From DASWDH01 sp035318505 (lineage in GTDB: Bacteria; Myxococcota_A; Polyangia; Polyangiales; Polyangiaceae): 64,000 nucleotides of DNA. Within the stretch, counting starts at the first letter, position 1. Every line of letters begins with the position of its first letter. Shown piece by piece: positions 48,613-57,944 of this stretch. The stretch lies in assembly GCA_035318505.1 (NCBI GenBank), contig DATHEQ010000382.1:62001-126000 (forward strand), written 5' to 3'. The position numbers and the translations under genes were made by a program. Below the pieces are notes generated by a model. That model was not told the origin of the DNA, ran no database searches, and saw only the letters and a list, made by a program, of their open reading frames with translations.

Positions 48613-51546
48613 GTGTCCAAAGAACTGCTCGATGCTGACAAAAAGGCCGCGCTATCGGCCATTTTTTCGCAGGGTGTGAAGCTGGCTCGCGAGGGCGCCG
48701 TCCTCGCGGAGCGGCAGGGGGCGGACGAAGCGGTGCTTCGCGTCCGTGCGCCGGGGCGCGCTGCTTACCTCACCGTGACGCTCTATTTCGGGGATCTCGA
48801 ATGGACCTGCGACTGCATGGGTCCGACCGATCCGTGCCCGCACGTCGTCGCGGCGAGCATTGCCGTCCATCAAGCGGCGGAGCGTGGCGAAGAACTGCCC
48901 GCCGCGGCGACGACCGGGGCGCAGCTCGAGTACGTGTTTCGGCGTCTTCCGTACGGTGGCTTGACGATCGATCGCAATGTCGTGGTCGCCGGCGAGAAGG
49001 TTCGCATCGATGCTTCGCTGACGCTCACCCGCGCCCAGAGCCAGTACGGCTTCCAAGCCGGCCCCGGGGACCTCGTCGCCGATCGCCTCATCGGTGCCGC
49101 GGGTCGCGATCCCCTGCGCGGCGGTATCTGGCCCGCCCTCATCGAAGCGCTTTCCGGTACTCACATCGAGCTCGATGGAAGGCCCATGCGCGCAGTGGTC
49201 GACCCTATCGTCCCAGTGGCTCGCGTGTTCGACCAAGGCGCGGACGTGGTTCTCACGATCGAGAAAAGTGGCGAGCTCGACGAGGTGATCACCAACGGGC
49301 TCGGCCGATCGGGCGACGCGCTGCGTCCGCTCGGACTTCTGGACGTGACCGGTGGCCGCGCCGAGCGTCTGCCGCTCACCCGGCGCTTTTCCGCAGGGGA
49401 GCTGGGCGAGCTGTCCGCCAAAGTACTGCCGGACATGGAATCGCGGATGACCGTCGCCATCGCGTCGAGCCGCCTTCCAAGGCGCGAGAAGCGCGCGACG
49501 CCACCGCGCATCGTGTTCGAAATCGACAACGAGGTGCACGCCTTGAGCGTTCTGCCCCTGCTCGTGTACGGCGATCCGCCGCGCGCGCGTGTCGACGCGG
49601 GGGAGCTCGTGCATCTGCAAGGTGATGCGCCGGTGCGCGATCTCGCGGCCGAGCGCCGTCTCATCGAACGACTGCGCAGCGAGCTGAACCTCGTCTTCGG
49701 TCGGCGCGTCGACTTCGACGGTCAGGAGGCCAACCGCTTCGCGGCGCGGCTGCGCGATTTTCAAAGCGGCGCCGGGGCAGCCAGCGCCTCGCCTCTCGTT
49801 CGTTCGAGGCCGCTCGTGCCGCAGGTGCGCATCGATGGCGACGCGTTCCACGCTGAGTTTCTCGTGCCCGCCGCGGAAGGCGAAGAGGCGACGAGCGGCG
49901 CACCACCCGCGCGCGCGGGCATCGACGCGGTGCTTCGCGCCTGGCAGGACGGACTTTCGCTGGTGCCCCTCGATGGCGGCGGATGGGCTCCTTTGCCGCT
50001 CGATTGGTTGGCGAAATATGGCCATCGCGTCGCGGATTTGCTCGCCGCGCGCGACGCGGAGGGGCGCATCGCGCGCGTCGCTATTCCGGCCCTGGCGGCG
50101 CTCGCCGACGAGCTGGAACAACCGCGCCCCCCGGCGTGGTCGGCGCTCGAGCCGCTCCTTCGCGATTTCGAGGCGGTGCCGCGCGCCGCGCTCCCCGCCG
50201 ACCTCACCGCCACGCTCCGATCCTACCAACAGGCCGGTGTCGATTGGCTCTGCTTTTTGCGCGACGCCGGCCTCGGCGCGCTCTTGGCCGATGACATGGG
50301 CCTCGGCAAGACGCTGCAAACGTTGTGTGCGCTGCGCGGTCGCACGCTGATCGTGGCCCCCAAGAGCGTCGTTCACAATTGGCAAGCGGAGGCCATGCGT
50401 TTTCGTCCGAGCTTGCGTACCGCGCTTTATCAGGGACCGAAGCGCGCGCTCGACGGCGCCGCCGACGTGACCATCACGAGCTATGCCATCTTGCGACTCG
50501 ACGCCGAGCGCCTGGCGCAAGAATCGTGGGACACCATCGTGCTCGACGAAGCACAGTCCATCAAAAATCCCGATAGTCAGGTGGCCCGCGCCGCCTTTGC
50601 CCTGCAGGGAAAATTCTTGGTTGCGCTCACGGGGACGCCCCTCGAGAACCGTCTCGAGGAGCTCTGGAGCATCCTTTACTTTTCGCATCGCGGCCTTTTG
50701 CCGGGGCGGAGCCAATTCCGCGATCGCTATGCCACGCCGATCGAGCAAGGCGATCGGGAGCGACTCGCCGCGCTACGCCAGAAGACGAAGCCTTTCATTT
50801 TGCGCCGCTTGAAGCGCGATGTCTTGCGTGAGCTTCCCCCCCGCACGGACATGATCCTCGAAGTCGAGCTCGATCCCGCCGAACGCGAGGTGTACGCCGC
50901 CGTGCGTGCGGCCACGCTGCGCGACGTGATCGCCAAGCTGCAGGAAGGAGGGAGCGTGCTCCCCGCGCTCGAGGCTCTTCTTCGCTTGCGCCAAGCCGCG
51001 TGTCATCCCGCGCTCGTGCCCGGCCAAGACGCGCCGAGCTCTTCGAAGGTCGACGCTCTCCTCGAAAATCTCGAGGAAGCAGCGGCCGAAGGCCACAAAG
51101 CACTCGTGTTCTCGCAATGGACGAGCCTTCTCGATCTCGTGGAGCCGCACCTCACTGCCGCCCAGATTGGCTTCGCGCGGCTCGATGGCTCGACGAGGGA
51201 TCGCGCTGCGGTCGTCGCCAGCTTTCAATCGGAATCGGGCCCCCCCGTTCTTTTGACGTCGCTGAAGGCGGGCGGGACGGGCCTCAATCTGACGGCTGCC
51301 GATCACGTGTTCTTGCTCGACCCTTGGTGGAACCCGGCCGTGGAAGACCAGGCTGCCGACCGCGCCCACCGCATCGGCCAGGAGCGACCCGTCATGGTCT
51401 ACCGGCTCATCGCCAAAGATACCGTCGAGGAGGGAATCCTCGCGCTGCAGGCCAGAAAGCGAGGGCTCGCCGAAGCGGCGCTGGAAGGAGCCGCTGCTGC
51501 GGCGGCGATCACCCGCGACGATCTCTTGTCGCTCCTCAGCTCGTGA
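48613..51546 (+). CDS. SWIM zinc-finger SNF2/Swi2-family helicase
   Basis: A 977-residue protein starting at GTG 48613, with GGGAG upstream. An N-terminal SWIM zinc finger is Cys66-x-Cys68-x6-Cys75-x-His77. The SNF2 motor begins near residue 535: LRSYQQAGVDWLCFL, Walker A DDMGLGKT with Lys566, DEAQ box starting at Asp645, GTPLENRLEELWSI, and helicase C with FSQWTSLLD, GGTGLNLTAADHV and RAHRIGQ. Bacterial SWIM-SNF2 proteins are HepA/RapA-like ATP-dependent DNA translocases with probable roles in transcription recycling or repair. It overlaps the convergent AraC gene by 11 bases. Confidence 0.93.
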   Translation: MSKELLDADKKAALSAIFSQGVKLAREGAVLAERQGADEAVLRVRAPGRAAYLTVTLYFGDLEWTCDCMGPTDPCPHVVAASIAVHQAAERGEELPAAATTGAQLEYVFRRLPYGGLTIDRNVVVAGEKVRIDASLTLTRAQSQYGFQAGPGDLVADRLIGAAGRDPLRGGIWPALIEALSGTHIELDGRPMRAVVDPIVPVARVFDQGADVVLTIEKSGELDEVITNGLGRSGDALRPLGLLDVTGGRAERLPLTRRFSAGELGELSAKVLPDMESRMTVAIASSRLPRREKRATPPRIVFEIDNEVHALSVLPLLVYGDPPRARVDAGELVHLQGDAPVRDLAAERRLIERLRSELNLVFGRRVDFDGQEANRFAARLRDFQSGAGAASASPLVRSRPLVPQVRIDGDAFHAEFLVPAAEGEEATSGAPPARAGIDAVLRAWQDGLSLVPLDGGGWAPLPLDWLAKYGHRVADLLAARDAEGRIARVAIPALAALADELEQPRPPAWSALEPLLRDFEAVPRAALPADLTATLRSYQQAGVDWLCFLRDAGLGALLADDMGLGKTLQTLCALRGRTLIVAPKSVVHNWQAEAMRFRPSLRTALYQGPKRALDGAADVTITSYAILRLDAERLAQESWDTIVLDEAQSIKNPDSQVARAAFALQGKFLVALTGTPLENRLEELWSILYFSHRGLLPGRSQFRDRYATPIEQGDRERLAALRQKTKPFILRRLKRDVLRELPPRTDMILEVELDPAEREVYAAVRAATLRDVIAKLQEGGSVLPALEALLRLRQAACHPALVPGQDAPSSSKVDALLENLEEAAAEGHKALVFSQWTSLLDLVEPHLTAAQIGFARLDGSTRDRAAVVASFQSESGPPVLLTSLKAGGTGLNLTAADHVFLLDPWWNPAVEDQAADRAHRIGQERPVMVYRLIAKDTVEEGILALQARKRGLAEAALEGAAAAAAITRDDLLSLLSS

Positions 51547-52465
51547 TGGTTCGATCCGTCTTTCTGGCCCGCGACAGCCCCGATTGTCGATAGCGGCCTG
51601 GCGACACACCGATTTCGCGGCGGAACGCGTTGATGAAGTTGGAGAGATCAGTAAATCCGACGGCGAAGGCGATTTCGGTCACGGGGCGCGATGTGTCCCG
51701 CAAAAGGTCGATGGCGCGGCGGATGCGTGTCTGGATGAGAAACCGATAAGGCGTCACGCCCGTCTCGCGCTTGAAAAGACGCAAAAAGTGAAAAGGGCTG
51801 AGACGGGTCAGCGCGGCGAGCTCCGACAGACGGAGCTCGCCCTCGGCGGACTGCTCGATGTGCGTGATCGCGGCGACGACCTGATCGCGCGCTCGCCGGT
51901 TGTCGGGCACCCCCGAGCTCGAGCGTGCGGAGCCGGTGCCGGTCAAGGCGAGCACATGCGACGCTAGCGAAACGCCGAGCTCTTCGAGCCCCATGCTGCA
52001 GCCGCCCGCGGACAGGTTCTCGACGGCGAGCCGCCTTAAGGCGTCGACGCGCGGCTGTGGGGGCAGCACGTTCGACGCGAAGGGGCGCGGCCCGACCCCG
52101 CTGCGTAGCGACTCCGCGAGATCTTCCAGCGCCCTTCCCTGGAAATCGAACACGAGGCAACGGTCACCTACGCCGTGATCGTGGGACGCTTCGTAGCGCT
52201 GACCGGCGTTGCCGAGAAGCAAGAATCCCGTCGACAGCACCTGGATGCTTCGGCCCGTGCGAATTCCGAAGACTCCCGATTGCACGACGGCGATGGAGGC
52301 ACGCTCGAACGCCTCGTCCTTGGGTGGATCGCCGAGACACGCGGTGCAGTTGTACTCGCGTACCCGAACCAGACCTTCGGCGGTGGCGGCGCGCCAAGGT
52401 CGGGCTGGAACGAGCAATGCGTCCGCGTCGGCGCCATGCGCATGGGGCGGAGATTCCCGATCCAT
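51536..52465 (-). CDS. AraC-family transcriptional regulator
   Basis: A 309-residue protein. The C-terminal ~100 residues carry two HTH motifs: LSELAALTRLSPFHFLRLFKRETG and VTEIAFAVGFTDLSNFINAFRREIG followed by SPGRYR (quoted in parts). The N-terminal domain has Cys-rich REYNCTACLGDPPKDEAFE and a VFGIRTG strand but no clear cupin motif match. It is divergent from the small VOC gene (91-base gap), which is a likely target. The start ATG 52465 was taken; little ribosome site evidence. Confidence 0.88.
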   Translation of the reverse strand: MDRESPPHAHGADADALLVPARPWRAATAEGLVRVREYNCTACLGDPPKDEAFERASIAVVQSGVFGIRTGRSIQVLSTGFLLLGNAGQRYEASHDHGVGDRCLVFDFQGRALEDLAESLRSGVGPRPFASNVLPPQPRVDALRRLAVENLSAGGCSMGLEELGVSLASHVLALTGTGSARSSSGVPDNRRARDQVVAAITHIEQSAEGELRLSELAALTRLSPFHFLRLFKRETGVTPYRFLIQTRIRRAIDLLRDTSRPVTEIAFAVGFTDLSNFINAFRREIGVSPGRYRQSGLSRARKTDRTITS

Positions 52466-52556
52466 CGAGCAATTTCTACCAAGTTTTCGAGCGCCGCGCT
52501 GGTTACGAATGGGAAAAAGAAGCCGAGTTCGTCGGCGCTAACACGGAGATTTACCC

Positions 52557-52925
52557 ATGATCGACCACGTTCAATTGAAGGTGAAGAGCTTCGAAAAAAG
52601 CCGGCAGTTTTACGCGCGCGCCCTCGAGCCTCTCGGGTACGGCGTGCAATACGAGGACGCGGCCAGCAAATCCGCAGGCTTCGGCGCCAAGGGCGCGACC
52701 GAGCTGTGGATTGGCGAGGGGGGACCGGTCGCGCCTGTGCACATCGCGTTCCGCGCGGGGGACAGGAGCGCAGTACAAAAGTTTCACGCCGCCGCTCTCA
52801 CCGCCGGCGGAAAGGACAACGGCGCGCCGGGCATTCGAACCGACTACAGCCCCACGTACTACGCTGCCTTCGTGCTCGACCCCGATGGCAACAATGTCGA
52901 GCTCGTTTGTAACGAGAGCGCTTGA
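52557..52925 (+). CDS. VOC-family protein
   Basis: A 122-residue single VOC domain: MIDHVQLKVKSFEKSRQFYARALEPLGY (quoted by its ends), then APVHIAFRAGDRSAVQKFH, YAAFVLDPDGNNVELVCNE. The His in the first strand and the terminal Glu fit metal ligands of glyoxalase-like enzymes. GGAG precedes the ATG. The gene faces the AraC regulator and is followed after 37 bases by the ogt-type gene. Confidence 0.9.
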   Translation: MIDHVQLKVKSFEKSRQFYARALEPLGYGVQYEDAASKSAGFGAKGATELWIGEGGPVAPVHIAFRAGDRSAVQKFHAAALTAGGKDNGAPGIRTDYSPTYYAAFVLDPDGNNVELVCNESA

Positions 52926-52962
52926 CGGCGCTGTCACGCGCGTCGATGTCGTCGAAGGCACC

Positions 52963-53559
52963 ATGAAAAACCGCCGGAGCTTCTCGTACACGCTATTCGA
53001 TACCGCGATCGGGCGCTGCGCCGTAGCGTGGAGCGATCGCGGTATCGTTCGCATTCAATTGCCAGAGGCGAGCGATGCGAAGGCCTTTCGCCGTCTGGCG
53101 ATGACGGATGACCTCGCGCTCTCCGAACCGCCGGCCGCTGTGGCCAACGCGATCGCGCAAATTCGCCTTCACCTCGAAGGCGATCGGCAGGACTTCCGCG
53201 ATGTCCCGCTCGACATGAGCGAGGTTATGGGATTTTACCTGCGCGTCTACCAGGCGGCGCGTCGCGTCGCCGCGGGACGAACGATCTCGTATGGAGAGCT
53301 CGCGACGCGCATCGGCGCTCCGGGCGCGGCGCGCGCCGTAGGTCAAGCGCTCGGCAAGAATCCGTTCCCCATCGTCGTCCCTTGTCATCGCGTGCTCGCC
53401 GCCCATGGGCGAGCGGGTGGCTTTTCGGCCTACGGAGGCCTCAGCACCAAACGCCGCATCCTCGCGGCGGAAGGCGTAGAACTCGAGCAACCAGGCCCAC
53501 CTCGGCGGCAACCCGCTGCCGTCGAGGCACAGACGGCGAAAATGACCGGGCCGCGCTAG
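52963..53559 (+). CDS. ogt: Methylated-DNA-protein-cysteine methyltransferase (Ogt/MGMT)
   Basis: A 198-residue protein with the invariant acceptor Cys141 in VVPCHRVLAAHG, the HTH recognition helix GAARAVGQALGKNPFP and the preceding ARRVAAGRTISYGELATRIG. It reverses O6-alkylguanine in DNA by irreversible transfer of the alkyl group to cysteine. ATG 52963 was chosen as it matches family length; the longer reading frame overlaps the VOC gene. It is the first gene of a plus-strand repair set with the ligase 9 bases downstream. Confidence 0.9.
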   Translation: MKNRRSFSYTLFDTAIGRCAVAWSDRGIVRIQLPEASDAKAFRRLAMTDDLALSEPPAAVANAIAQIRLHLEGDRQDFRDVPLDMSEVMGFYLRVYQAARRVAAGRTISYGELATRIGAPGAARAVGQALGKNPFPIVVPCHRVLAAHGRAGGFSAYGGLSTKRRILAAEGVELEQPGPPRRQPAAVEAQTAKMTGPR

Positions 53560-53568
53560 GATGGGCGC

Positions 53569-54657
53569 GTGCCGTTGCCTATCCGCCCCCCGGTTTTGCC
53601 CATGCTCGCCAAGCGCGTCAGCGAGCTCCCCGATGGTGAAGGTTGGATTTTCGAGCCTAAATGGGACGGGTTTCGCGCGCTCGTTTTTCGCGACGGTGAG
53701 GAGACGTTCCTCCAAAGTCGGGACGAGAAATCGCTGAACCGGTACTTCCCCGAGCTAATCGCACAGCTCGAGGCGCAGCTTCCGCCGCGCTGCGTGCTCG
53801 ACGGCGAGATTGTCGTCAAGCGCGGCGGAGCGCTCGATTTCGAAGCGCTGCAGATGCGCATCCATCCGGCGGCGTCGCGGGTCAAGCTGCTCGCCCAAGA
53901 AATTCCCTCGGCGATGGTCTTTTTCGATCTGCTCTGCGAAGGGGACGAAGATCTGATGACCACGCCGTTCGGTGAGCGACGGCGGCGCCTCGAATCGATG
54001 CTGGCGCGTTCGACCGCTCCGCTGCACGTGACCCCGGCGACGACCGATCGTGCGACGGCGGGCGATTGGTTCCGGCGTTTCGAAGGCGCGGGTCTCGACG
54101 GCGTCATGGCCAAGCCCCAAAACGGCGCGTACGAGCCGAACAAGCGCGTCATGTTCAAGGTGAAGCACGAGCGCGAATGCGACTGCGTCGTGGCCGGCTT
54201 TCGCTGGCACAAGAACGGGGAAGGGGAGGCGATAGGTTCGCTCTTGCTCGGCTTGTTCGACGATGCGGGAACGCTGCATCACGTCGGGGTGAGCGCCAGC
54301 TTCACCGCGGTCAAACGCCGCGAGCTCAAGGAGTTTCTTGCGCCTTACCTCGAGAATGCGTTGGTCAATCACCCGTGGAAAGCGTGGATGGAGTACGCCG
54401 ACGAATTCGCGGCCAAGGGACAGCGTGTCCCGGGCGGGATGAGCCGCTGGAGTCAGGGCAAGGATCTTTCTTGGGTCGCGCTGCGCCCCGAGCTCGTCGT
54501 CGAGGTCGCGTACGACCACATGCAGGGGTCGCGCTTTCGTCATACTGCACAGTTTCGCCGTTGGCGCACCGACAAGAAGCCGAGCGATTGCACGTATGCG
54601 CAGCTCGAAGTCGTTGCCCCGCACGAGCTGCAGACGATCTTCGACGGGCACAAGTAA
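53569..54657 (+). CDS. ATP-dependent DNA ligase (LigC/LigD ligase-domain type)
   Basis: A 362-residue ligase with nucleotidyl Lys31 in EPKWDGFR (motif I), ILDGEI-like CVLDGEIVV, FFDLLC, LDGVMAKP (motif IV) and KVKHERECDCVV (motif V), and an OB-fold C-terminus (ALRPELVVEVAYDHMQ). Alone it seals nicks; in bacterial NHEJ it corresponds to the ligase domain of LigD or to LigC. The GTG start follows the ogt stop by 9 bases. It converges with the LigD-type polymerase gene (22-base gap). Confidence 0.92.
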   Translation: MPLPIRPPVLPMLAKRVSELPDGEGWIFEPKWDGFRALVFRDGEETFLQSRDEKSLNRYFPELIAQLEAQLPPRCVLDGEIVVKRGGALDFEALQMRIHPAASRVKLLAQEIPSAMVFFDLLCEGDEDLMTTPFGERRRRLESMLARSTAPLHVTPATTDRATAGDWFRRFEGAGLDGVMAKPQNGAYEPNKRVMFKVKHERECDCVVAGFRWHKNGEGEAIGSLLLGLFDDAGTLHHVGVSASFTAVKRRELKEFLAPYLENALVNHPWKAWMEYADEFAAKGQRVPGGMSRWSQGKDLSWVALRPELVVEVAYDHMQGSRFRHTAQFRRWRTDKKPSDCTYAQLEVVAPHELQTIFDGHK

Positions 54658-54679
54658 CGGCTCTAGCGCGGCTGTCGAC

Positions 54680-55993
54680 TCACTCGCCGCGATCTTTCAC
54701 TTCGCGCCAATGCCGGCGCCATTCGCGCGTCGGGTCGTCGTCGGGATCGGGCGTTTCCTGCGGCGGCCTTTCGGCTTCGGGAACGTGGCGCAGGTTCACG
54801 CGGATGCGTGTCCACGTCGAGGACCGCCCGCGCATGGAGTCGACGAGCACGTCATCGACGGCGAGTTGCTTGGCCACGTCCGGGTGTCGGACCTTCCAGC
54901 GCTCCAAGCCGGCGAGCGCAGCTTCCTTGCTCGGCGAATTGGCGATGACGATCAGCGGCATCTTGACGCGCGGCTGTTTGGGCGCCAATTTCGCGCGCGA
55001 AGGTGCAACCCTCGGTGCCTCGCCGTCCATTTTGCGAGAATGGGGGGGCCATGGTGCATCGCCGAGCCCCGCCGCTTCGTCGCGCGTGGCAAGCTCGAAC
55101 AGCTTTTCCAACGAGCCGGCCTTGGCGTCCATTTCCGCGTGCGGATTGCCGAGCTTGGCGAAGCGCTCGGGAACCGTCGCGACCGTGAAATCGGCCGCGT
55201 CACAGTCGGGTACCTCGTCCCACGTGAGGGGCGTCGACACGCGCGCGTCGGGAAGTGGTCGCACCGAGTAAGCGGAGCAGGTGGTGCGATCTTTCGCGTT
55301 CTGGTTGTAATCGAGAAAAACGCCGTGGCGCTCTTCCTTCCACCATTTCGAGCTTGCAATGGTCGGGGCGCGCCGTTCGATCTCGCGTGACAGCGCCAGC
55401 GCCGCGGTGCGCACTTCGGTGAAAGACCAGCGCGGCTCGATGCGCACGTTGACGTGCATGCCGCGCGAACCGCTCGTCTTGGGATAGCCGGACAAGCCGA
55501 GCTCTTCGAGCAGCGCCTTGACCTCGAGCGCCACCTTGCGCACGTCGCTCCACGGCACGCCGGGACCGGGATCGAGATCGACCCGCAGCTCGTCGGGGTG
55601 ATCGAGGTCGCCCGAGCGCACGGGGTGCGGGTGAAGCTCGATGCAGCCCAGGTTGACGACCCATGCGAGCCCCGCGGCGTCGTCGACGACGACCTCTTCC
55701 GCGGTGCGACCGGATGGGAACGACAGGGTGACCGTGCGCAGCCAGGTGGGGCGGTTTTCCGGCGCACGCTTTTGGTAAAATGCTTCGCCGTCGGCGCCGT
55801 CGACGAACCGCTTGAGAACGATGGGGCGATCGCGGATGCCCTGAAGCGCGCCCTCTGTTAGGGCCAAGTAGTACTGCACCACCTCGAGTTTCGAGAGCTT
55901 GGCCTGCTTGGTGAAGTAGGGCTTGTCGGGATTGGTGATCCGAACTTCGTGCCCTTGGATCGAGAGAACCGCGGCCGCCTCTTTCTTCGCCAC
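54680..55993 (-). CDS. Stand-alone LigD-type polymerase (primase-polymerase) domain protein
   Basis: A 437-residue protein. The first ~300 residues match the LigD polymerase domain (AEP/PrimPol): KPYFTKQ near the start, catalytic Asp-x-Asp in LRVDLDPGPG, SGSRGMHVNVRI and the C-terminal TPLTWDEV. This domain adds ribo- or deoxyribonucleotides at DNA ends during NHEJ. Residues after 300 are a basic extension (RKMDGEAPRVAPSRAKLAPK) with a later EWRRHWREV segment, not typical of LigD. ATG 55993 is divergent from polX with only 23 bases between. Confidence 0.9.
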   Translation of the reverse strand: MAKKEAAAVLSIQGHEVRITNPDKPYFTKQAKLSKLEVVQYYLALTEGALQGIRDRPIVLKRFVDGADGEAFYQKRAPENRPTWLRTVTLSFPSGRTAEEVVVDDAAGLAWVVNLGCIELHPHPVRSGDLDHPDELRVDLDPGPGVPWSDVRKVALEVKALLEELGLSGYPKTSGSRGMHVNVRIEPRWSFTEVRTAALALSREIERRAPTIASSKWWKEERHGVFLDYNQNAKDRTTCSAYSVRPLPDARVSTPLTWDEVPDCDAADFTVATVPERFAKLGNPHAEMDAKAGSLEKLFELATRDEAAGLGDAPWPPHSRKMDGEAPRVAPSRAKLAPKQPRVKMPLIVIANSPSKEAALAGLERWKVRHPDVAKQLAVDDVLVDSMRGRSSTWTRIRVNLRHVPEAERPPQETPDPDDDPTREWRRHWREVKDRGE

Positions 55994-56016
55994 GCAACCG
56001 AGGCTACACCAGGGGC

Positions 56017-57759
56017 ATGGCCGACACGAAGCAAGACGTGCTCGACATGCTTCGCGATCTCGCCGAGCTGACGATGCTCGAAGACGGCGATCCCCAATCG
56101 TTTCGCGTGCGCGCCTACGAAAGCGCGGCGCAAGCCATCAACGCCCAGGCCACCGACCTCGGCAAGATGACCGCCAAAGAGCTGCAGAAAATCGAGGGGA
56201 TCGGAAAGAGCACGGCCGACAAGATCCGGGAGCTCTTGGCGACGGGCAAAGTCGAGAAACTCGATGCCTTGCGCCAAAAGCATCCGCCCGGCGTGGTGGC
56301 CCTCTTGCGCATCCAGGGGCTCGGACCAAAGGCCTTGCAGCGCTTTCGTACCGATCTCGGCATCCAGTCCATCGACGATCTTCGCCAAGCGATCGCCGAG
56401 CACAAGCTCCGCAACATGAAGGGTTTCGGCGAAAAATCCGAGGAAAAGCTGGCCCGCGCCTTGGCGCGCCTCGACGAGCAAGGCTCGCTCGGGCGAACGC
56501 CGATATCGGTGGCGATGCCGCTGGCGACGCGCATCGTGGGTCGCATGCTGGACGTGCCGGGCGTGACGCACGCCTCGTTCTGCGGCTCGCTCCGGCGCTT
56601 CTCGGAGACCATCGGCGACGTCGATATCGTGGTCGCCACGGACGCGCCCAACCAAGTGATGGACGCGCTCGTGGCGATGCCTTCGGTCGAACGTGTCATC
56701 GTGCGCGGCGACGCGAAGACGAGCATCGTCACCCATCGCGGCACGCAGGTCGACCTGCGCGTCGTGGCAGCGCATCAGCTCGGGGCGGCGCGCCTCTATT
56801 TTACCGGTTCCAAGGGGCACAACATCAAGCTCCGGCAACGCGCGCTCGGCCGCGGGCTCACGCTCAACGAATATGCGCTGTCCGAGATCGAGGGCGGCAA
56901 AGTGATCGCCAGCGAAACGGAAGAGCAGATCTACGCCGCGCTCGGGCTCCCCTGGATCTCGCCCGTTTTGCGGGAGGACGCGGGCGAAATCGAAGCCGCC
57001 GAGAGGGGCGGGCTTCCCCAGCCCATCGGAGACGTGATCGGCGATTTTCACGTGCACACCTCCGTTTCCGGCGACGGCCGATCCACCTTGGAAGAGGTCG
57101 TCGCGGCCGCTAAAGCGCGCCATTATCGCGTGCTCGCCATCACCGATCACGCCGAGGGCACGTTGTCCGGCGTCGACCGCGATGCATTTCTCGAGCAGCG
57201 CGCCCGGGTGCGCGCGATGCAGGCCGAGCTCGGCGATTCGCTCAAGCTCATGCACGGCGTCGAGCTCAACATCGGACCCCATGGTGAGCTCGACTACGAC
57301 GCCGAATTCAGAAACTCCTTCGATTGGTGTTTGGCGTCGGTGCACGACCACTTCGATCTCGATGAGGCCGCGCAGACCAAGCGCATCGTGACGGCCATGC
57401 GCGATCCCGCGGTGCGCATGATCGGACACTTATCGGCGCGGATGATCGGGGGCCGTCCTCCCATCGGTCTCGATCTCGATGCCATCATGGCCGCGGCGGA
57501 AGAGACGGGCACTGCGCTCGAGGTGAACGGCGCGTTGCCTCGCCTCGACATGTCGGTCGACAATCTGCGCCGTGCTCGTCTCCGCAACATCACGTTCGTG
57601 CTGACGAGCGACGCGCATCATGCCAAGGAGCTCGATCGGGTGCAGCTTGCCGCGCTCAACGCCGAGCGGGCATGGATCGAGCGCGACCGCGTGGCCAACG
57701 CGTGGCCGGCCGAGCGCCTCCTCGCGTGGACGGCGGAAAAAAGAGTGTCGGCCGCCTGA
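56017..57759 (+). CDS. polX: DNA polymerase X with PHP domain (PolX)
   Basis: A 580-residue protein. The N-terminal helix-hairpin-helix region (ELQKIEGIGKSTADKIREL, GLGPKALQRF) is followed by the family X palm (GSLRRFSETIGDVDIVV with the metal Asp pair, TGSKGHN) and a C-terminal PHP domain starting DFHVHTSVSGDG, with TDHAEG, HGVELN and TSDAHH supplying metal ligands. PolX fills short gaps in base excision repair, and the PHP part is a 3'-5' exonuclease or AP nuclease. It shares a 23-base promoter gap with the LigD-type gene. Confidence 0.95.
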   Translation: MADTKQDVLDMLRDLAELTMLEDGDPQSFRVRAYESAAQAINAQATDLGKMTAKELQKIEGIGKSTADKIRELLATGKVEKLDALRQKHPPGVVALLRIQGLGPKALQRFRTDLGIQSIDDLRQAIAEHKLRNMKGFGEKSEEKLARALARLDEQGSLGRTPISVAMPLATRIVGRMLDVPGVTHASFCGSLRRFSETIGDVDIVVATDAPNQVMDALVAMPSVERVIVRGDAKTSIVTHRGTQVDLRVVAAHQLGAARLYFTGSKGHNIKLRQRALGRGLTLNEYALSEIEGGKVIASETEEQIYAALGLPWISPVLREDAGEIEAAERGGLPQPIGDVIGDFHVHTSVSGDGRSTLEEVVAAAKARHYRVLAITDHAEGTLSGVDRDAFLEQRARVRAMQAELGDSLKLMHGVELNIGPHGELDYDAEFRNSFDWCLASVHDHFDLDEAAQTKRIVTAMRDPAVRMIGHLSARMIGGRPPIGLDLDAIMAAAEETGTALEVNGALPRLDMSVDNLRRARLRNITFVLTSDAHHAKELDRVQLAALNAERAWIERDRVANAWPAERLLAWTAEKRVSAA

Positions 57760-57859
57760 ACGCGGCGCTGGGGTCGGTGCTCGACGCGCTCATCCGAGCC
57801 ACGTGCCGTGATCCCAGGGTCGCGTGAGCCGACGTCCGATCCCGCAATGGCACAGCGAA

Positions 57860-57875
57860 TGGCACAACACCTGCC
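57860..57875 (+). promoter_or_regulatory. Possible sigma-54 promoter of the lipoprotein gene
   Basis: TGGCACAACACCTGCC keeps GG and GC at the -24/-12 spacing but differs from consensus at three fixed positions. An imperfect copy (TGGCACAGCGAATGGC) lies directly before it. It is 70 bases upstream of the lipoprotein ATG. Confidence 0.35.
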
Positions 57876-57944
57876 ATACTGGGCCGCAACGCAGTCGCGC
57901 GAGAGCGCTTCAATGGTATGGCGCTTGCGATGGGTGGAGCACCC

